Shown: piece by piece, positions 25,621 to 35,008 of the stretch
Layout of the letters: each line of letters begins with the position of its first letter
How positions within the stretch are numbered: position 1 is the stretch's first letter
Assembly: GCF_900105195.1 (NCBI RefSeq)
Contig: NZ_FNRX01000002.1
Span: forward strand, 1,550,001-1,614,000
Source: Rhodococcus pyridinivorans
GTDB taxonomy: Bacteria; Actinomycetota; Actinomycetes; Mycobacteriales; Mycobacteriaceae
Direction of reading: 5' to 3'
Length of the DNA stretch: 64,000 nucleotides
Notes under the pieces: model-generated
The model's input: only the letters and a program-made list of their open reading frames with translations
The model's database searches: none
What the model was told of the DNA's origin: nothing
Translations under genes and position numbers: made by a program

Positions 25621-28600
25621 TCACGCCCCGGTCGGGTCGGCTCCGGTCAGCCGCATGAACGCCCCGAGTTCGATCAGGCCGTCCGGTGTCGACGGGAGGT
25701 GATCGGTCAGGGCGCCGGACCGGACGATCACCGCCGACCACTTGCCGCGTGAGAGAGCCACGTTCGACCGGTTGCGGGACAACAGGAACGACATGCCCCG
25801 CGGCACGTCCTCGACGGCGGAGGCCGTCATCGACACGAACACCATCGCCGCCTGGCGGCCCTGGAACTTGTCGACGGTGCCCACCTGGACCCGGTGCAGA
25901 CCCGCGGCGGCGAGATCCTGCCGTAGGCGGGTGACCTGAGCGTTGTACGGTGCGACCACCAGGACGTCCTCCTCGCCGAGAGGTCGCGGCGGGGAGCCGG
26001 CGTCGTCCGTCCACGCCGAGCCGAGCACGGCTGCGATGGCGCGCACGATCTCGGCGCTCTCCTCGGGCGAGCAGGTCGCATTGCCCTCGTGCGCGACCTC
26101 CACGAGCCGGACGCCGGGCGGGACGCCGTCGAGCGCGCGGCGCGTGGTGATCTCGGACTTCGACTGCAGTCGTCCTTCGTAGGACAACTCGGACACCCGC
26201 GCGCACAGATCCGGGTGCATCCGCCAGGTCACCGGAAGGAAGTAGCCGCGATCGGTGGGCAACGCACCGTGCCCTTCGGCGAGCCATCCGAGGGCGGACT
26301 CATCGACCGGCTCGGGGTGGGTGCCCTGCGAGACCTGCGGCAGTTGGCGGGGATCGCCGAGCAGCAGCAGATTCGACGCCGCCGTGGCCACGGCGATGGT
26401 GTTGGCGAGACAGAACTGACCGGCCTCGTCGACCACCAGCAGGTCGAGGCTGCCGGGCTCGATGCAGTTCGGATTCGTGAAGTCCCAGGCCGTTCCGCCC
26501 ACCACATAGCCGGTGGCGGATGTACCGATATGCGCCGCAAGGGACTTCGCGTCAGGGAAGGCGGTCCACGTCGGATCGGGGCTCTGGCATTTCGCCTTGG
26601 CGACCCGTTCCGGCGACACTCCCGCGGCGACGATGCCGGTCAGCATGTTCTCGACCACCGAATGCGACTGCGCGACCACGCCGACGCGCCGGCCGTGCTC
26701 GTTCACGAGCGCCGCCACCACCCGGGCCCCGGTGTACGTCTTGCCGGTGCCGGGTGGGCCCTGCACCGCCAGGTACGAATTCTCCAGGTTGAGAACGGTC
26801 GTGACGATCGTGGCGGCCGCGTCGTCGCCGAGCGGCGGCAGCGCGGCACCGGAGCGCAGGCGGGGAGGGATGCGGCGCAGTACGTCCACCGCCGCGGTCG
26901 ACGGCAGAGCCGGCAACTCGCTGCACATCGCCTCGGCGGCGGAGGCGATCGCCGCTTCGATGTTCTTCGACGAGATCGGCGCGCCGGGAGTGACGGCCAC
27001 CGGTAGCACGGAGTACTCCTCGTCCGTCCGTAGCGACTCGTCCACGACGAGCACGTCGGGATGGTCCGTCCCCGTGGTGCGTTCGACGACCACGCCGCGC
27101 GACCACGCGCGCGTCCCGGTGCCGCCGTCGGGCAGTCCGTCCGGTCCCGGAGCGTCGTACAACAGGAAGACGTCCTGCCCGGCGCGCAATGTGCTGCCCG
27201 GCTCGAACTCGCCCGCGAGGCGCAGCCGACGCCGGAGCAGTCGCCGGCGGGGCGTGGCCTTGTGCCAGTCGGTCTCGAGTGTGCACGTCGCCGCGACCAG
27301 CGTGTCGCGGGCGTCCGCCCACTCGTCGGGAGCCGTCGCCAGACGATCGAAGTGTCCCCACCAGAGAGGTTTCCGCTCGCGCCGGTGGTAGCCCATGGCC
27401 GCGGCGACGAGTGCGGCCGCCTGCTGTTCCGGGGTACGGTCGCCCGCCAGTGCACCGCCGACGTATTCGAGGAGTTTCGTCTCGACGGGGTGTGCCTGCG
27501 CGTCGGGAGCGGCCTCGTCGTGGGTCGTCTCGGTGGGGGAGATGCCGTGGTCGCGGGCGTGGGTGAGCAGCCAGTCGCGCAGACGCAGGGTGGAGATGCA
27601 GTCGGCCTCGTTGTAGGAGGCGATCGACGCGAGTTCGCGTTCCGCCTCCTCGAGGTGCCCGGCATCGCGCAGTGCGCAGTAGTCGGCGTACGCGACGATC
27701 GAGGCGCCCGCGTCGGTGACATCGCCGTCGCGTGCCTCGCTCTCCTCGGTGTAGAGCGGTTCGAGTTTCTTCAGTCCGTACGTCCGGGCACCCACCCGGA
27801 TCGAGTTGCGCACCACGGGGTACAGGTCGACGAGCACACCTTCGCGCAGCAGGTCGTCGACGATCTCCTCGCCGACGCCGTAGCGCCCGGCCAGCCGCAG
27901 CAACGCCGTCTTCTCGTACGGGGCGTAGTGGTAGACGTGCATCCTCGGGTGGCGACGCCGGCGGTCGGTGACGTAGTCGAGGAAGTCCAGCAGTGCCTGC
28001 CGCTCCTGCTCGCGGTCGTGTGCCCAGAAGGGCCGGAAGATCGGTGCGTCGGCCGGTCCCTCCACGACGCCGAACAGGTACTCGAGTCCCCACTCGGAAC
28101 TGCCGCCCTCGGACCACAGTGGGTCGCCTTCGAAGTCGAAGAAGATGTCGCCCTCGTCGGGCGCGGGCAGGATGCCGAGCGGGGTGGCGTCGTAGACCTC
28201 CGCATAGGGACTGTCCCGCCTCTCCTCCTCGAGCTGCGCCCGTGCCTGGGCGCGCAGGGCGTCGAAGGTGCGGCGCGCCATCCCGTCGACGGGTGCCGCG
28301 CATGCGGCGAGGTCGTCGATGGTCGACACGCCCGCCTCGATCAGCCGCAGCCGCTGGGTACTGCGCATCCCCGCGACCAGCAGCAGGTCGCGGTGACGTT
28401 CGAGTTCCGGGGTGCAGTCGTCGCAGCGACCGCAGGCGGTGTGCCCACCCGCTCCCCACCGCACCGGCCCGGGGGCAGCGCGGTGCGACGTGAGAAGGGT
28501 TTCGAGGCAGGCGCGTCGGTGCCGATAGACCGGCATGATCTCCGCGAGCGGGTAGGAGGCGATCGAGCCGTCGCCGAGGACGAGATGCGCGTGCGAGGAC

Positions 28601-29115
28601 ACCGTCGTCCCGGTGCGCGCGAGTGCGTCCGCGTAAGCGGCGAGCTGGAGCAGGGCCTCGACCTTCGCGTGCCGGGAGAGTTTGCTGTCGTAGACGGCGT
28701 AGCCGTCGTCCTCGAGGACGAGGAAGTCGGAGAAGCCGATCATGCCGAGCGGATCGGGGGCAGTGTCGGAGGAGCCGGTGTCGAAGAAAGCGCCCTGATA
28801 GACGACGGGCGCGCCGGCCCGGACGGCGTCGAGGGTGGCCTGCGCCGCCTCGGTGAGCGCCTGCGCGGTGTACTCGGGCCGGGCGATCTCGACGACCTTC
28901 TCCGCACCCACCTGCGCGCGGAAGCGGTCGAGGACGCGCTGCTCGTGGCGGCCGCCGAGTGCGGCGACACGGTCGAGCATTGCGTCGGGTTCGGTGTCGG
29001 GGCGCGGGAGCCGACCGAGCGTCGAGTCGAGGTTGCGGAGCACTGCGAACTCGCACGAGGCGGCGCGGGTGAGATCTCCGGCGCCGAAGACCAGCCTGTC
29101 GTCGAGAAGAAACAT
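25621..29115 (-). CDS. TM0106-type RecB-like nuclease fused to an SF1 (Upf1-like) helicase
   Basis: 1164 residues with three enzymatic parts. (1) RecB-family nuclease: GFSDFLVLE (D130), VYDSKL (D143, K145), and four cysteines C21, C228, C231 and C234 in the Cas4/AddB-like spacing that holds an iron-sulfur cluster. (2) RNase H-like exonuclease domain with FFDFEGDPLW (D327, E329) and YNEADCISTLRLRDWL. (3) Helicase: GPPGTGKTY near residue 786, VVDEAGQF near 894, LLGDPRQLPQ, VDKFQGRQA and NVALSRGKW. ATG 29115 gives MFLLDDRLVFGAGDL; the upstream frame has no good start. Predicted to process or unwind DNA or RNA. Confidence 0.9.
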   Translation of the reverse strand: MFLLDDRLVFGAGDLTRAASCEFAVLRNLDSTLGRLPRPDTEPDAMLDRVAALGGRHEQRVLDRFRAQVGAEKVVEIARPEYTAQALTEAAQATLDAVRAGAPVVYQGAFFDTGSSDTAPDPLGMIGFSDFLVLEDDGYAVYDSKLSRHAKVEALLQLAAYADALARTGTTVSSHAHLVLGDGSIASYPLAEIMPVYRHRRACLETLLTSHRAAPGPVRWGAGGHTACGRCDDCTPELERHRDLLLVAGMRSTQRLRLIEAGVSTIDDLAACAAPVDGMARRTFDALRAQARAQLEEERRDSPYAEVYDATPLGILPAPDEGDIFFDFEGDPLWSEGGSSEWGLEYLFGVVEGPADAPIFRPFWAHDREQERQALLDFLDYVTDRRRRHPRMHVYHYAPYEKTALLRLAGRYGVGEEIVDDLLREGVLVDLYPVVRNSIRVGARTYGLKKLEPLYTEESEARDGDVTDAGASIVAYADYCALRDAGHLEEAERELASIASYNEADCISTLRLRDWLLTHARDHGISPTETTHDEAAPDAQAHPVETKLLEYVGGALAGDRTPEQQAAALVAAAMGYHRRERKPLWWGHFDRLATAPDEWADARDTLVAATCTLETDWHKATPRRRLLRRRLRLAGEFEPGSTLRAGQDVFLLYDAPGPDGLPDGGTGTRAWSRGVVVERTTGTDHPDVLVVDESLRTDEEYSVLPVAVTPGAPISSKNIEAAIASAAEAMCSELPALPSTAAVDVLRRIPPRLRSGAALPPLGDDAAATIVTTVLNLENSYLAVQGPPGTGKTYTGARVVAALVNEHGRRVGVVAQSHSVVENMLTGIVAAGVSPERVAKAKCQSPDPTWTAFPDAKSLAAHIGTSATGYVVGGTAWDFTNPNCIEPGSLDLLVVDEAGQFCLANTIAVATAASNLLLLGDPRQLPQVSQGTHPEPVDESALGWLAEGHGALPTDRGYFLPVTWRMHPDLCARVSELSYEGRLQSKSEITTRRALDGVPPGVRLVEVAHEGNATCSPEESAEIVRAIAAVLGSAWTDDAGSPPRPLGEEDVLVVAPYNAQVTRLRQDLAAAGLHRVQVGTVDKFQGRQAAMVFVSMTASAVEDVPRGMSFLLSRNRSNVALSRGKWSAVIVRSGALTDHLPSTPDGLIELGAFMRLTGADPTGA

Positions 29116-29170
29116 CGGCAGCTCCGTCTCCGGCGTGCGGGATGCCCGGGATGGGCACGGCTGGTCCCGA

Positions 29171-29692
29171 CTATTGCAGACAGGTCGGACCCGCCGGACC
29201 ATTGTTCTCGCGCCCACCGGGCACACTGCGGCGGCCGGGCCCGCCCTCGACCCCGAGCGCGGTGCGCACCGCCAGCACGATGCCCCACGGAACGACGACC
29301 CAGATCGGCCAGAAGTAGATCGACGAGGCCGTTCCGAGCGAGACCAGTGCCCACACCACGAGATTGATCGATCCCACGGTGGCCCATGCTCCCCATTCGA
29401 TGCGCTGGTGGAGCGGCAGGCGCAGACGTGGGAACGGTTTGCCGGCCGGCGGGGACGGGGTGGGAACGAGTGTCGACGGCAGGTCGGCGAGAACGGCGCC
29501 GGCGTCGTCCTGCGTCACGGCGCGGTAGACCCGGGCCACACGCTCGTCGAACTCGCCGATCGTCAACCGTCCGGCGGTGAGATGGCGCCCGAGCTCCTCC
29601 ACGATCGTTTCGCGCTCGGCATCGGAGACGCGCAGCGGCGATGTCGCGATACCGGGGCCGGTGGTGTCCACCGCACAGGCGCGCATCGGCAA
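29171..29692 (-). CDS. DUF1707 (SHOCT-like) membrane protein
   Basis: Up to 173 residues. The DUF1707 domain begins at LRVSDAERETIVEELGRHLTAG (about 21-42), with GEFDERVARVYRAVTQDDAG. Two hydrophobic helices follow (about 100-140, WATVGSINLVVWALVSLG, IYFWPIWVVVPWGIVLAV). The start is uncertain: ATG 29692 or 29686, or GTG 29671. The first codons lie on DNA that reads as the truncated padR on the other strand, so the current N-terminus was probably set by the deletion discussed for padR. Members of this family are small membrane regulators of unknown role. Confidence 0.75.
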   Translation of the reverse strand: MPMRACAVDTTGPGIATSPLRVSDAERETIVEELGRHLTAGRLTIGEFDERVARVYRAVTQDDAGAVLADLPSTLVPTPSPPAGKPFPRLRLPLHQRIEWGAWATVGSINLVVWALVSLGTASSIYFWPIWVVVPWGIVLAVRTALGVEGGPGRRSVPGGRENNGPAGPTCLQ

Positions 29693-30131
29693 GTTCTGGT
29701 CGCTGACGACGAGCCAGGTCTACCGGGAACTGGCCGCGATGGAACGGCAGGGACTGATCGAGGCAGGGGAGAAGGGCCCGCGCGACCGCAAGCCCTACCT
29801 GCTGACCGAGGCCGGACGCACGGCCTTCGCCGAATGGATCGACCGCGAACCGGGCGATGAGAACATCCGCCATCCGCTGCTGCTGACCGTCGCCTTCGGC
29901 GATCACCTCTCGCCCGAGCGCCTCGCCTCGATGCTCGCCGAGCATCGCCGCAGACACGAGGAGCAGCTCGCCGCCTACGAACAGCAGGCGGCGGCCGACA
30001 TCCTCCCGCCGCACGCCGCGGCGACCCTCGACTTCGGCATCCTCTACGAACGGGCCGTCCTCGAATGGTTCGACCGCGTGCGCGACCGTCTCGAACCCGG
30101 ACCGGTCAGCGCAGCGGATCGAACGACCTGA
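29661..30131 (+). pseudogene. PadR-family transcriptional regulator, 5'-truncated
   Basis: The readable protein starts near IGKFWSLTTSQVYRELAAMERQ, which is the recognition-helix half of a PadR winged helix, and continues with the wing (KPYLLTEAGRTAFAEWI) and the dimerisation helices. The usual first 35 to 40 residues (ALLGLLAEGPRSGYDLA-type helices) are missing; the DNA there instead codes the divergent DUF1707 start. GTG at 29661 or 29664 could still start a shorter protein, but none has a ribosome site. Probably non-functional. Its 3' end overlaps the oxidoreductase gene by 26 bases. Confidence 0.7.
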
Positions 30132-31356
30132 GCAACGGATCCGGCTCGCCGGTCATCGACCCGGCGAGCAGCCGTCCGGTGAGGGGACCGAGCGCCACGC
30201 CCCACATCCCGTGCCCGCCGGCGACGTACACCCGATCCGAACGGGTGCGGCCGATCAACGGGAGCCCGTCCGCCGTGCACGGCCGTGAGCCCACCCACTC
30301 CTCGCTGCGCCCGTCCCAGTCGACCTCACGCAACAGCGGACGGGTCGCGTCGACGATCGCCCGGATGCGTCGCGGGTCGAGCGGGGCGTCGGGACTGCGG
30401 AACTCCATCATTCCCGCGACCCGGAAACGGTCCTGGAGGGGTGTGCACGCCACCCGCTGGGCCGGGAAGTAGACCGGGTTCTTCGGCAGGCTCGGCGGCC
30501 GCACGCTGAAGCTGTAGCCACGACCGGCCTGGACCTGCGTGCGCACGCCGAACGGCCGGGCGAGCGACCCGAGCCACGCTCCGTTCGCGAGTACCACCGC
30601 ATCCGCCGACCGCGAGTGCCCACCGGCCACGACGACATCCACCCCGCGACCGGTGTCGCGCACCTCCTCGACGTCGACGTCGGTGACGATCTCCGCACCC
30701 CGGGCGCGGACCGCGTGCGCCAGCGAGGCGACGAACCGCGGCGGATCGATGAACCGCTGCCCCCGGATCCGGAGACCCACCCGCACCGAGTCCCCGAGCA
30801 GCGGTTCGAGCGAATGCAGCGTGTCGGTGTCGAGCAGGTCGAAGTCGATCTCGCTGCCGGCGGCACGCGCGTGCTCGAACTCCTCGACCAGCAGCCGACG
30901 GTCGTCGTCCGAGGTGAACGCCGCGAGGAACGGATCGGCGACCCGCGTCGGTTCGGTGACGATCGTGTCGCCCGACCCGCGGGCGAGATCGTCGTAGGCA
31001 TCGAGGGCGAGGCGGTTGGCGCGCGCGAAGACCTTCATCGACGACGTCCACTGCCGTCTCGTGCAGTGCCGGGCGAAGTCGGCGAGGAAGCGCAGCAACC
31101 GCACATCCGTCGTGGGCGGCACGTAGACGGGCGACGACGGCCGGAACATCGAGCGCAAGCCGTAACGCAGCACCCCCGGCTCGGGTAGCGGCAGGGTCAG
31201 TGCCGGCGCGAGCCACCCGGCGTTGCCCCACGAGGCGTCACCCGCCACGCCGACCCGATCGAGCACCGTGACCTCGATGCCTCGATCCTGCAGAAACCAC
31301 GCGGTGGACAGACCCACGATGCCCGCACCGACGACCACTGTCCGACGAACCGTCAT
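30106..31356 (-). CDS. FAD-dependent D-amino-acid dehydrogenase-like oxidoreductase (DadA type)
   Basis: 416 residues. The N-terminal FAD motif is VVVGAGIVGLSTAWFLQDRG (7-26), followed by DASWGNAGWLAPA, typical of DadA. The C-terminal FAD/substrate segment reads RPCTADGLPLIGRT and YVAGGHGMWGVALGPLTGRLL. Such enzymes oxidise D-amino acids (often D-alanine) to keto acids and pass electrons to the membrane. No alanine racemase lies nearby, so the substrate is uncertain. Divergent from htpG. Confidence 0.87.
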   Translation of the reverse strand: MTVRRTVVVGAGIVGLSTAWFLQDRGIEVTVLDRVGVAGDASWGNAGWLAPALTLPLPEPGVLRYGLRSMFRPSSPVYVPPTTDVRLLRFLADFARHCTRRQWTSSMKVFARANRLALDAYDDLARGSGDTIVTEPTRVADPFLAAFTSDDDRRLLVEEFEHARAAGSEIDFDLLDTDTLHSLEPLLGDSVRVGLRIRGQRFIDPPRFVASLAHAVRARGAEIVTDVDVEEVRDTGRGVDVVVAGGHSRSADAVVLANGAWLGSLARPFGVRTQVQAGRGYSFSVRPPSLPKNPVYFPAQRVACTPLQDRFRVAGMMEFRSPDAPLDPRRIRAIVDATRPLLREVDWDGRSEEWVGSRPCTADGLPLIGRTRSDRVYVAGGHGMWGVALGPLTGRLLAGSMTGEPDPLLRSFDPLR

Positions 31357-31478
31357 CGCAACCTCCTGTGAACGACGAAGTCTGCACCTCCATCATGGAC
31401 CCGGAAGCGCGAACGGGCCGGACTCGCGGACGGCTTACTATTTCCGGGGAAGTTCTGCTTGTGGAAAGGGAACCCGGA

Positions 31479-33404
31479 ATGAGTACGAACGTCGAACAGC
31501 GTGAATTCCAGGCCGAGACGCGGCAGTTGCTGGATCTGATGATCCACTCGATCTACTCGAACAAGGACACCTTCCTGCGCGAGTTGATCTCCAACGCGTC
31601 GGACGCCCTGGACAAGCTCCGGCTGGAGTCTTTCCGAAACAAGGATCTCGACGTCGACACCTCCGACCTGCACGTCGAGCTCGAGGTGGACAAGGATGCG
31701 CGCACCCTGACCGTGCGCGACAACGGCATCGGCATGAACCGCGACGAGGTCGTCGATCTCATCGGCACCCTCGCGAAGTCCGGCACGGGCGAACTCCGGC
31801 AGAAGCTGCGCGAGGCCAAGGACGCCGCCGCTTCCGAGGAGTTGATCGGCCAGTTCGGTATCGGCTTCTACTCGTCGTTCATGGTCGCCGACAAGGTCAC
31901 GCTCGTCACCCGCAAGGCCGGGGAGAAGACCGGTACGCGCTGGGAGTCCAGCGGCGAATCCACCTACACGATCGCCGAGGTCGACGACGCGCCCCAGGGC
32001 ACCTCGGTGGTCCTGCATCTCAAGCCCGAGGATGCCGAGGACCACCTGTTCGACTACACCTCGCAGTGGAAGCTCGAGGAGATCGTCAAGAAGTACTCGG
32101 ATTTCATCGCGTGGCCGATCCGCATGGAGGTCTCGCGCACCACGAAGTCGGAGGACGGCACCGACGAGGTGACCTTCGAGACCAAGACCCTCAACTCGCA
32201 GAAGGCGTTGTGGGCGCGCTCGAAGGACGAGGTCTCCGAGGAGGAGTACACGGACTTCTACAAGCACATCGCCCATGCCTGGGACGAGCCGCTCGAGGTC
32301 ATCCCGCTCAAGGCCGAGGGCACCTTCGAGTACCAGGCGCTGCTGTTCATCCCGGAGCACGCGCCCTTCGACCTGTTCGCCCGCGAACGGCGCACCGGCG
32401 TGCAGCTGTACGTCAAGCGCGTGTTCATCATGGACGACTGCGAGGATCTCGTCCCCGAGTACCTGCGTTTCGTCAAGGGTGTGGTCGACGCGCAGGACCT
32501 GTCGCTCAACGTCTCTCGTGAGATCCTGCAGCAGGACCGGCAGATCCGGGCCATCCGCCGCCGCCTGACGAAGAAGGTCCTGGCGACCGTCAAGGACATG
32601 GCCGCGAAGGAACCCGAGAAGTACACGAAATTCTGGCGCGAGTTCGGCCGGGTCGTCAAGGAAGGTTTGATCTCCGACACCGACAACCGCGACACGCTGC
32701 TGGCGATCTCGTCGTTCGACTCGACGGCGAGCGAGGAGGAGCAGACCACGCTCGCCGGCTACGTCGAGCGCATGAAGGACGGCCAGGACGCGATCTACTA
32801 CCTCACCGGCGAGTCGCGGCAGCTGCTCGAGAGCTCCCCGCACATGGAGGCGTTCCGCGACAAGGGCATCGAGGTGCTGCTCCTGACCGACCCCGTCGAC
32901 GAGATGTGGGTGACCTCCGTTCCGGAATTCGAGGGCAAGCGCTTCCAGTCGATCGCCAAGGGCGACGTCGACCTCGGTACCGAGGACGAGAAGAAGGCCG
33001 CCGAAGCCGAACGCGAGGAGAAGGAGAAGGAGTTCGGCGACCTGCTGTCGTGGATGAAGGAGACCCTCGACGAGCAGGTCAAGGACGTGCGGCTCTCGTC
33101 GCGCCTGACGTCCTCCCCGGCGTGCATCGTCGGCGACACCTTCAGCATGTCGCCCGCCCTCGAGCGGATGTACAAGGCGTCCGGTCAGCCGGTGCCGCGG
33201 GTCAAGCGGATCCTGGAACTCAACCCCGATCACCCGCTCGTGTCGGGTCTGCGCACGGCCCGGGAACAGCGTCCGGACGACGCCTCGCTCGCCGACGTCG
33301 CCGAGCTGCTCCACGGCATGGCGCTGATCGCCGAGGGTGGCGAGGTGGAGGATCCGGCGCGGTTCACCCGCCTGCTCGCCGAGCGTCTCGCCGGAAGCGT
33401 GTGA
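31479..33404 (+). CDS. htpG: Molecular chaperone HtpG (Hsp90)
   Basis: 641 residues, a full-length bacterial Hsp90. The GHKL ATP-binding domain shows LRELISNASDALDKLR, VRDNGIGM and GQFGIGFYSSFMVADKV; the middle domain has LYVKRVFIMDDCEDLVPEYLRFVKGVVD; the C-terminal dimerisation domain ends LAERLAGSV. An AAAGGG ribosome site lies eight bases before ATG 31479. It is transcribed divergently from the DadA-like gene and followed within 45 bases by the HAD gene. Confidence 0.96.
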   Translation: MSTNVEQREFQAETRQLLDLMIHSIYSNKDTFLRELISNASDALDKLRLESFRNKDLDVDTSDLHVELEVDKDARTLTVRDNGIGMNRDEVVDLIGTLAKSGTGELRQKLREAKDAAASEELIGQFGIGFYSSFMVADKVTLVTRKAGEKTGTRWESSGESTYTIAEVDDAPQGTSVVLHLKPEDAEDHLFDYTSQWKLEEIVKKYSDFIAWPIRMEVSRTTKSEDGTDEVTFETKTLNSQKALWARSKDEVSEEEYTDFYKHIAHAWDEPLEVIPLKAEGTFEYQALLFIPEHAPFDLFARERRTGVQLYVKRVFIMDDCEDLVPEYLRFVKGVVDAQDLSLNVSREILQQDRQIRAIRRRLTKKVLATVKDMAAKEPEKYTKFWREFGRVVKEGLISDTDNRDTLLAISSFDSTASEEEQTTLAGYVERMKDGQDAIYYLTGESRQLLESSPHMEAFRDKGIEVLLLTDPVDEMWVTSVPEFEGKRFQSIAKGDVDLGTEDEKKAAEAEREEKEKEFGDLLSWMKETLDEQVKDVRLSSRLTSSPACIVGDTFSMSPALERMYKASGQPVPRVKRILELNPDHPLVSGLRTAREQRPDDASLADVAELLHGMALIAEGGEVEDPARFTRLLAERLAGSV

Positions 33405-33448
33405 GCCGAGCCTGTCGCCGTAGGCACGCACGCGGATAGGCTCGATGC

Positions 33449-34225
33449 ATGACGCGTGTAGACGGGGTGTTGTTCGATATCGAGGGCGTGCTCGTCACCG
33501 AGTGGCAGCCCGTCCCGGGCGCGGCGGATGTCCTGGCACGACTGCGTGCCGACGGCGTCCGCCGCGCCTTCCTCACCAACACCACCTCCCGGACGTGCGC
33601 CGAGATCGCGCAGCGGCTCACCGATCTCGGGATGGAGGTGTCGCCGGACGAGATCGTCACCGCGGTGTCCCTCACCGTCGACCACGTCCGGCAGACCTAT
33701 CCGGGTCTGCGCTGCTGGGTCCTCAACGAGGGCGACATCGCCGCGGATCTCGACGGTCTCGTGCTGGACGAGGACGATCCGGAAGTGGTGATCCTCGGTG
33801 GCGCGGGGGATGCCTTCACGCACCGGGCGATGAGTCGCGTCGCCGAACTGATGCTCGAGGACGTTCCGGTGGTCGCGATGCACCGGGCGCTCGCGTGGCA
33901 GGCCGCCGACGAGTTGCGCATCGACACCGGGGTCTACCTGGCCGGACTCGAGGAGCTCACCGGCCGGTCGGTGGTGGCGGTGGGCAAGCCGTCGCTGCGC
34001 GGCTTCCTCGTCGCGTCGGAGCGGATGGGTGTCGAACCGGATCGGATGGTGGTCGTCGGCGACGACATCGCGGGCGAGGTCGTCCCGGGGCAACGCCTCG
34101 GTATGACGGGAATCCTGGTGCGTACCGGAAAGTTTCGGCAATCCGTCCTGGACCTGGCGGTCGATCGTCCCGACCACGTCATCGACTCCGTCGCCGCTCT
34201 CCCGGGGCTCCTCGACAGTCTGTGA
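33449..34225 (+). CDS. HAD-IIA (NagD/LHPP-like) phosphatase
   Basis: 258 residues. The first motif is VLFDIEGVLV: the nucleophile Asp is kept, but the second acid is Glu rather than the usual Asp (DxDGT). The next landmarks are AFLTNTTSRT (motif II), VAVGKPS (motif III Lys) and VVVGDDIAGEV (motif IV acids), with a C2-type cap between them. These enzymes dephosphorylate small phosphometabolites or phospho-amino acids; the substrate is unknown. It follows htpG by 44 bases and may be co-transcribed. Confidence 0.88.
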   Translation: MTRVDGVLFDIEGVLVTEWQPVPGAADVLARLRADGVRRAFLTNTTSRTCAEIAQRLTDLGMEVSPDEIVTAVSLTVDHVRQTYPGLRCWVLNEGDIAADLDGLVLDEDDPEVVILGGAGDAFTHRAMSRVAELMLEDVPVVAMHRALAWQAADELRIDTGVYLAGLEELTGRSVVAVGKPSLRGFLVASERMGVEPDRMVVVGDDIAGEVVPGQRLGMTGILVRTGKFRQSVLDLAVDRPDHVIDSVAALPGLLDSL

Positions 34226-34348
34226 CAGGCGGTCTCGCGTGAGACGCATGTGATCGGTACCCTACCGCCGGGGCGCCGGCCCCCCGTTCGCGCGGGGCGC
34301 TCGTTCCCCAGTCCGCGCAGACGCAGCCTTTCGCGAAGAGGCACTCCA

Positions 34349-34891
34349 GTGCAGAGGAGCCCGTTCTTGTCCATTCGTTCCTTCCGATCCGTTCTCACCG
34401 CGCGCCGTTCGTTCCGGGCCGGTGTACTCGTCGCCGTCGGTGTGGCCTCGGCCGCGCTGTTCGGTGGGGGTACCGCCGCAGCGGCGCCGGTGACCTGTGT
34501 GTCGCCTCCTTCTGCCAACGACATCCTGGTGTCCGATACCGCCAGCTGCGGCGCCACCGCCGAGGACGCCTTCGCTCGCGCGTATGCCGCCGACAGCGGC
34601 ACCGCGGTGTCGGTCGCCGAGTCGACCGGTGCCGCCGAAGCCCACGCGACGGGCTTCGGCACGGCGCTCAGTGCAGCCCGTGACGGCGGCCGGTCGTTCG
34701 CCTACGCGCTCGGCGGCGGACTGAGCCACTCGTGGGCTCAGGGTCCGGCGACGACCCTGTCGGTGGCCGGCTACGGGTCGGGCGCCACGGCCGACACCAC
34801 CGGCGTCACGTGCGTCGGAGCCCAGTCGTTCGCGGTCAACACCGCGACGGGACAGTGGTGCGCCGTGGGGGTCGGCTCGACGCCGCGTTGA
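34349..34891 (+). CDS. Exported Ala/Gly-rich protein (DUF6764-like), unknown function
   Basis: 180 residues. GTG at 34349 is chosen because AAGAGG (34336-34341) is correctly spaced. A basic start (SIRSFRSVLTARRSFRAG) and hydrophobic core end near GTAAAAPVTC, a Sec signal peptide. The mature part has four cysteines (VTCVSPPS, ASCGATA, VTCVGAQ, QWCAVG) and Ala/Gly/Ser/Thr-rich repeats of the type GTAVSVAESTGAAEA that suggest a beta-solenoid or stacked strands. I assign the DUF6764 label only from general resemblance. It stands alone before the groEL2 promoter. Confidence 0.75.
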   Translation: MQRSPFLSIRSFRSVLTARRSFRAGVLVAVGVASAALFGGGTAAAAPVTCVSPPSANDILVSDTASCGATAEDAFARAYAADSGTAVSVAESTGAAEAHATGFGTALSAARDGGRSFAYALGGGLSHSWAQGPATTLSVAGYGSGATADTTGVTCVGAQSFAVNTATGQWCAVGVGSTPR

Positions 34892-34973
34892 GCGAGCGCG
34901 GCACCGATGATCCGGACGACCGTGTAGTCGGTCTTTCGCGGATTTCGTGACGGGGGTGGCAGGTGCCGGTAGT

Positions 34974-35000
34974 CTTGCACTCGCCACCCCCGAGTGCTAA
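34974..35000 (+). promoter_or_regulatory. CIRCE element 1 overlapping the groEL2 promoter (HrcA operator)
   Basis: CTTGCACTC, a nine-base spacer, then GAGTGCTAA, compared with the CIRCE consensus TTAGCACTC-N9-GAGTGCTAA; the right half is perfect and the left half has two differences. Within it TTGCAC (34975-34980) and TAAAAA (34998-35003), 17 bases apart, make a good sigma-70-type promoter. HrcA bound here would cover both promoter boxes. Confidence 0.9.
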
Positions 35001-35008
35001 AAATGCAC

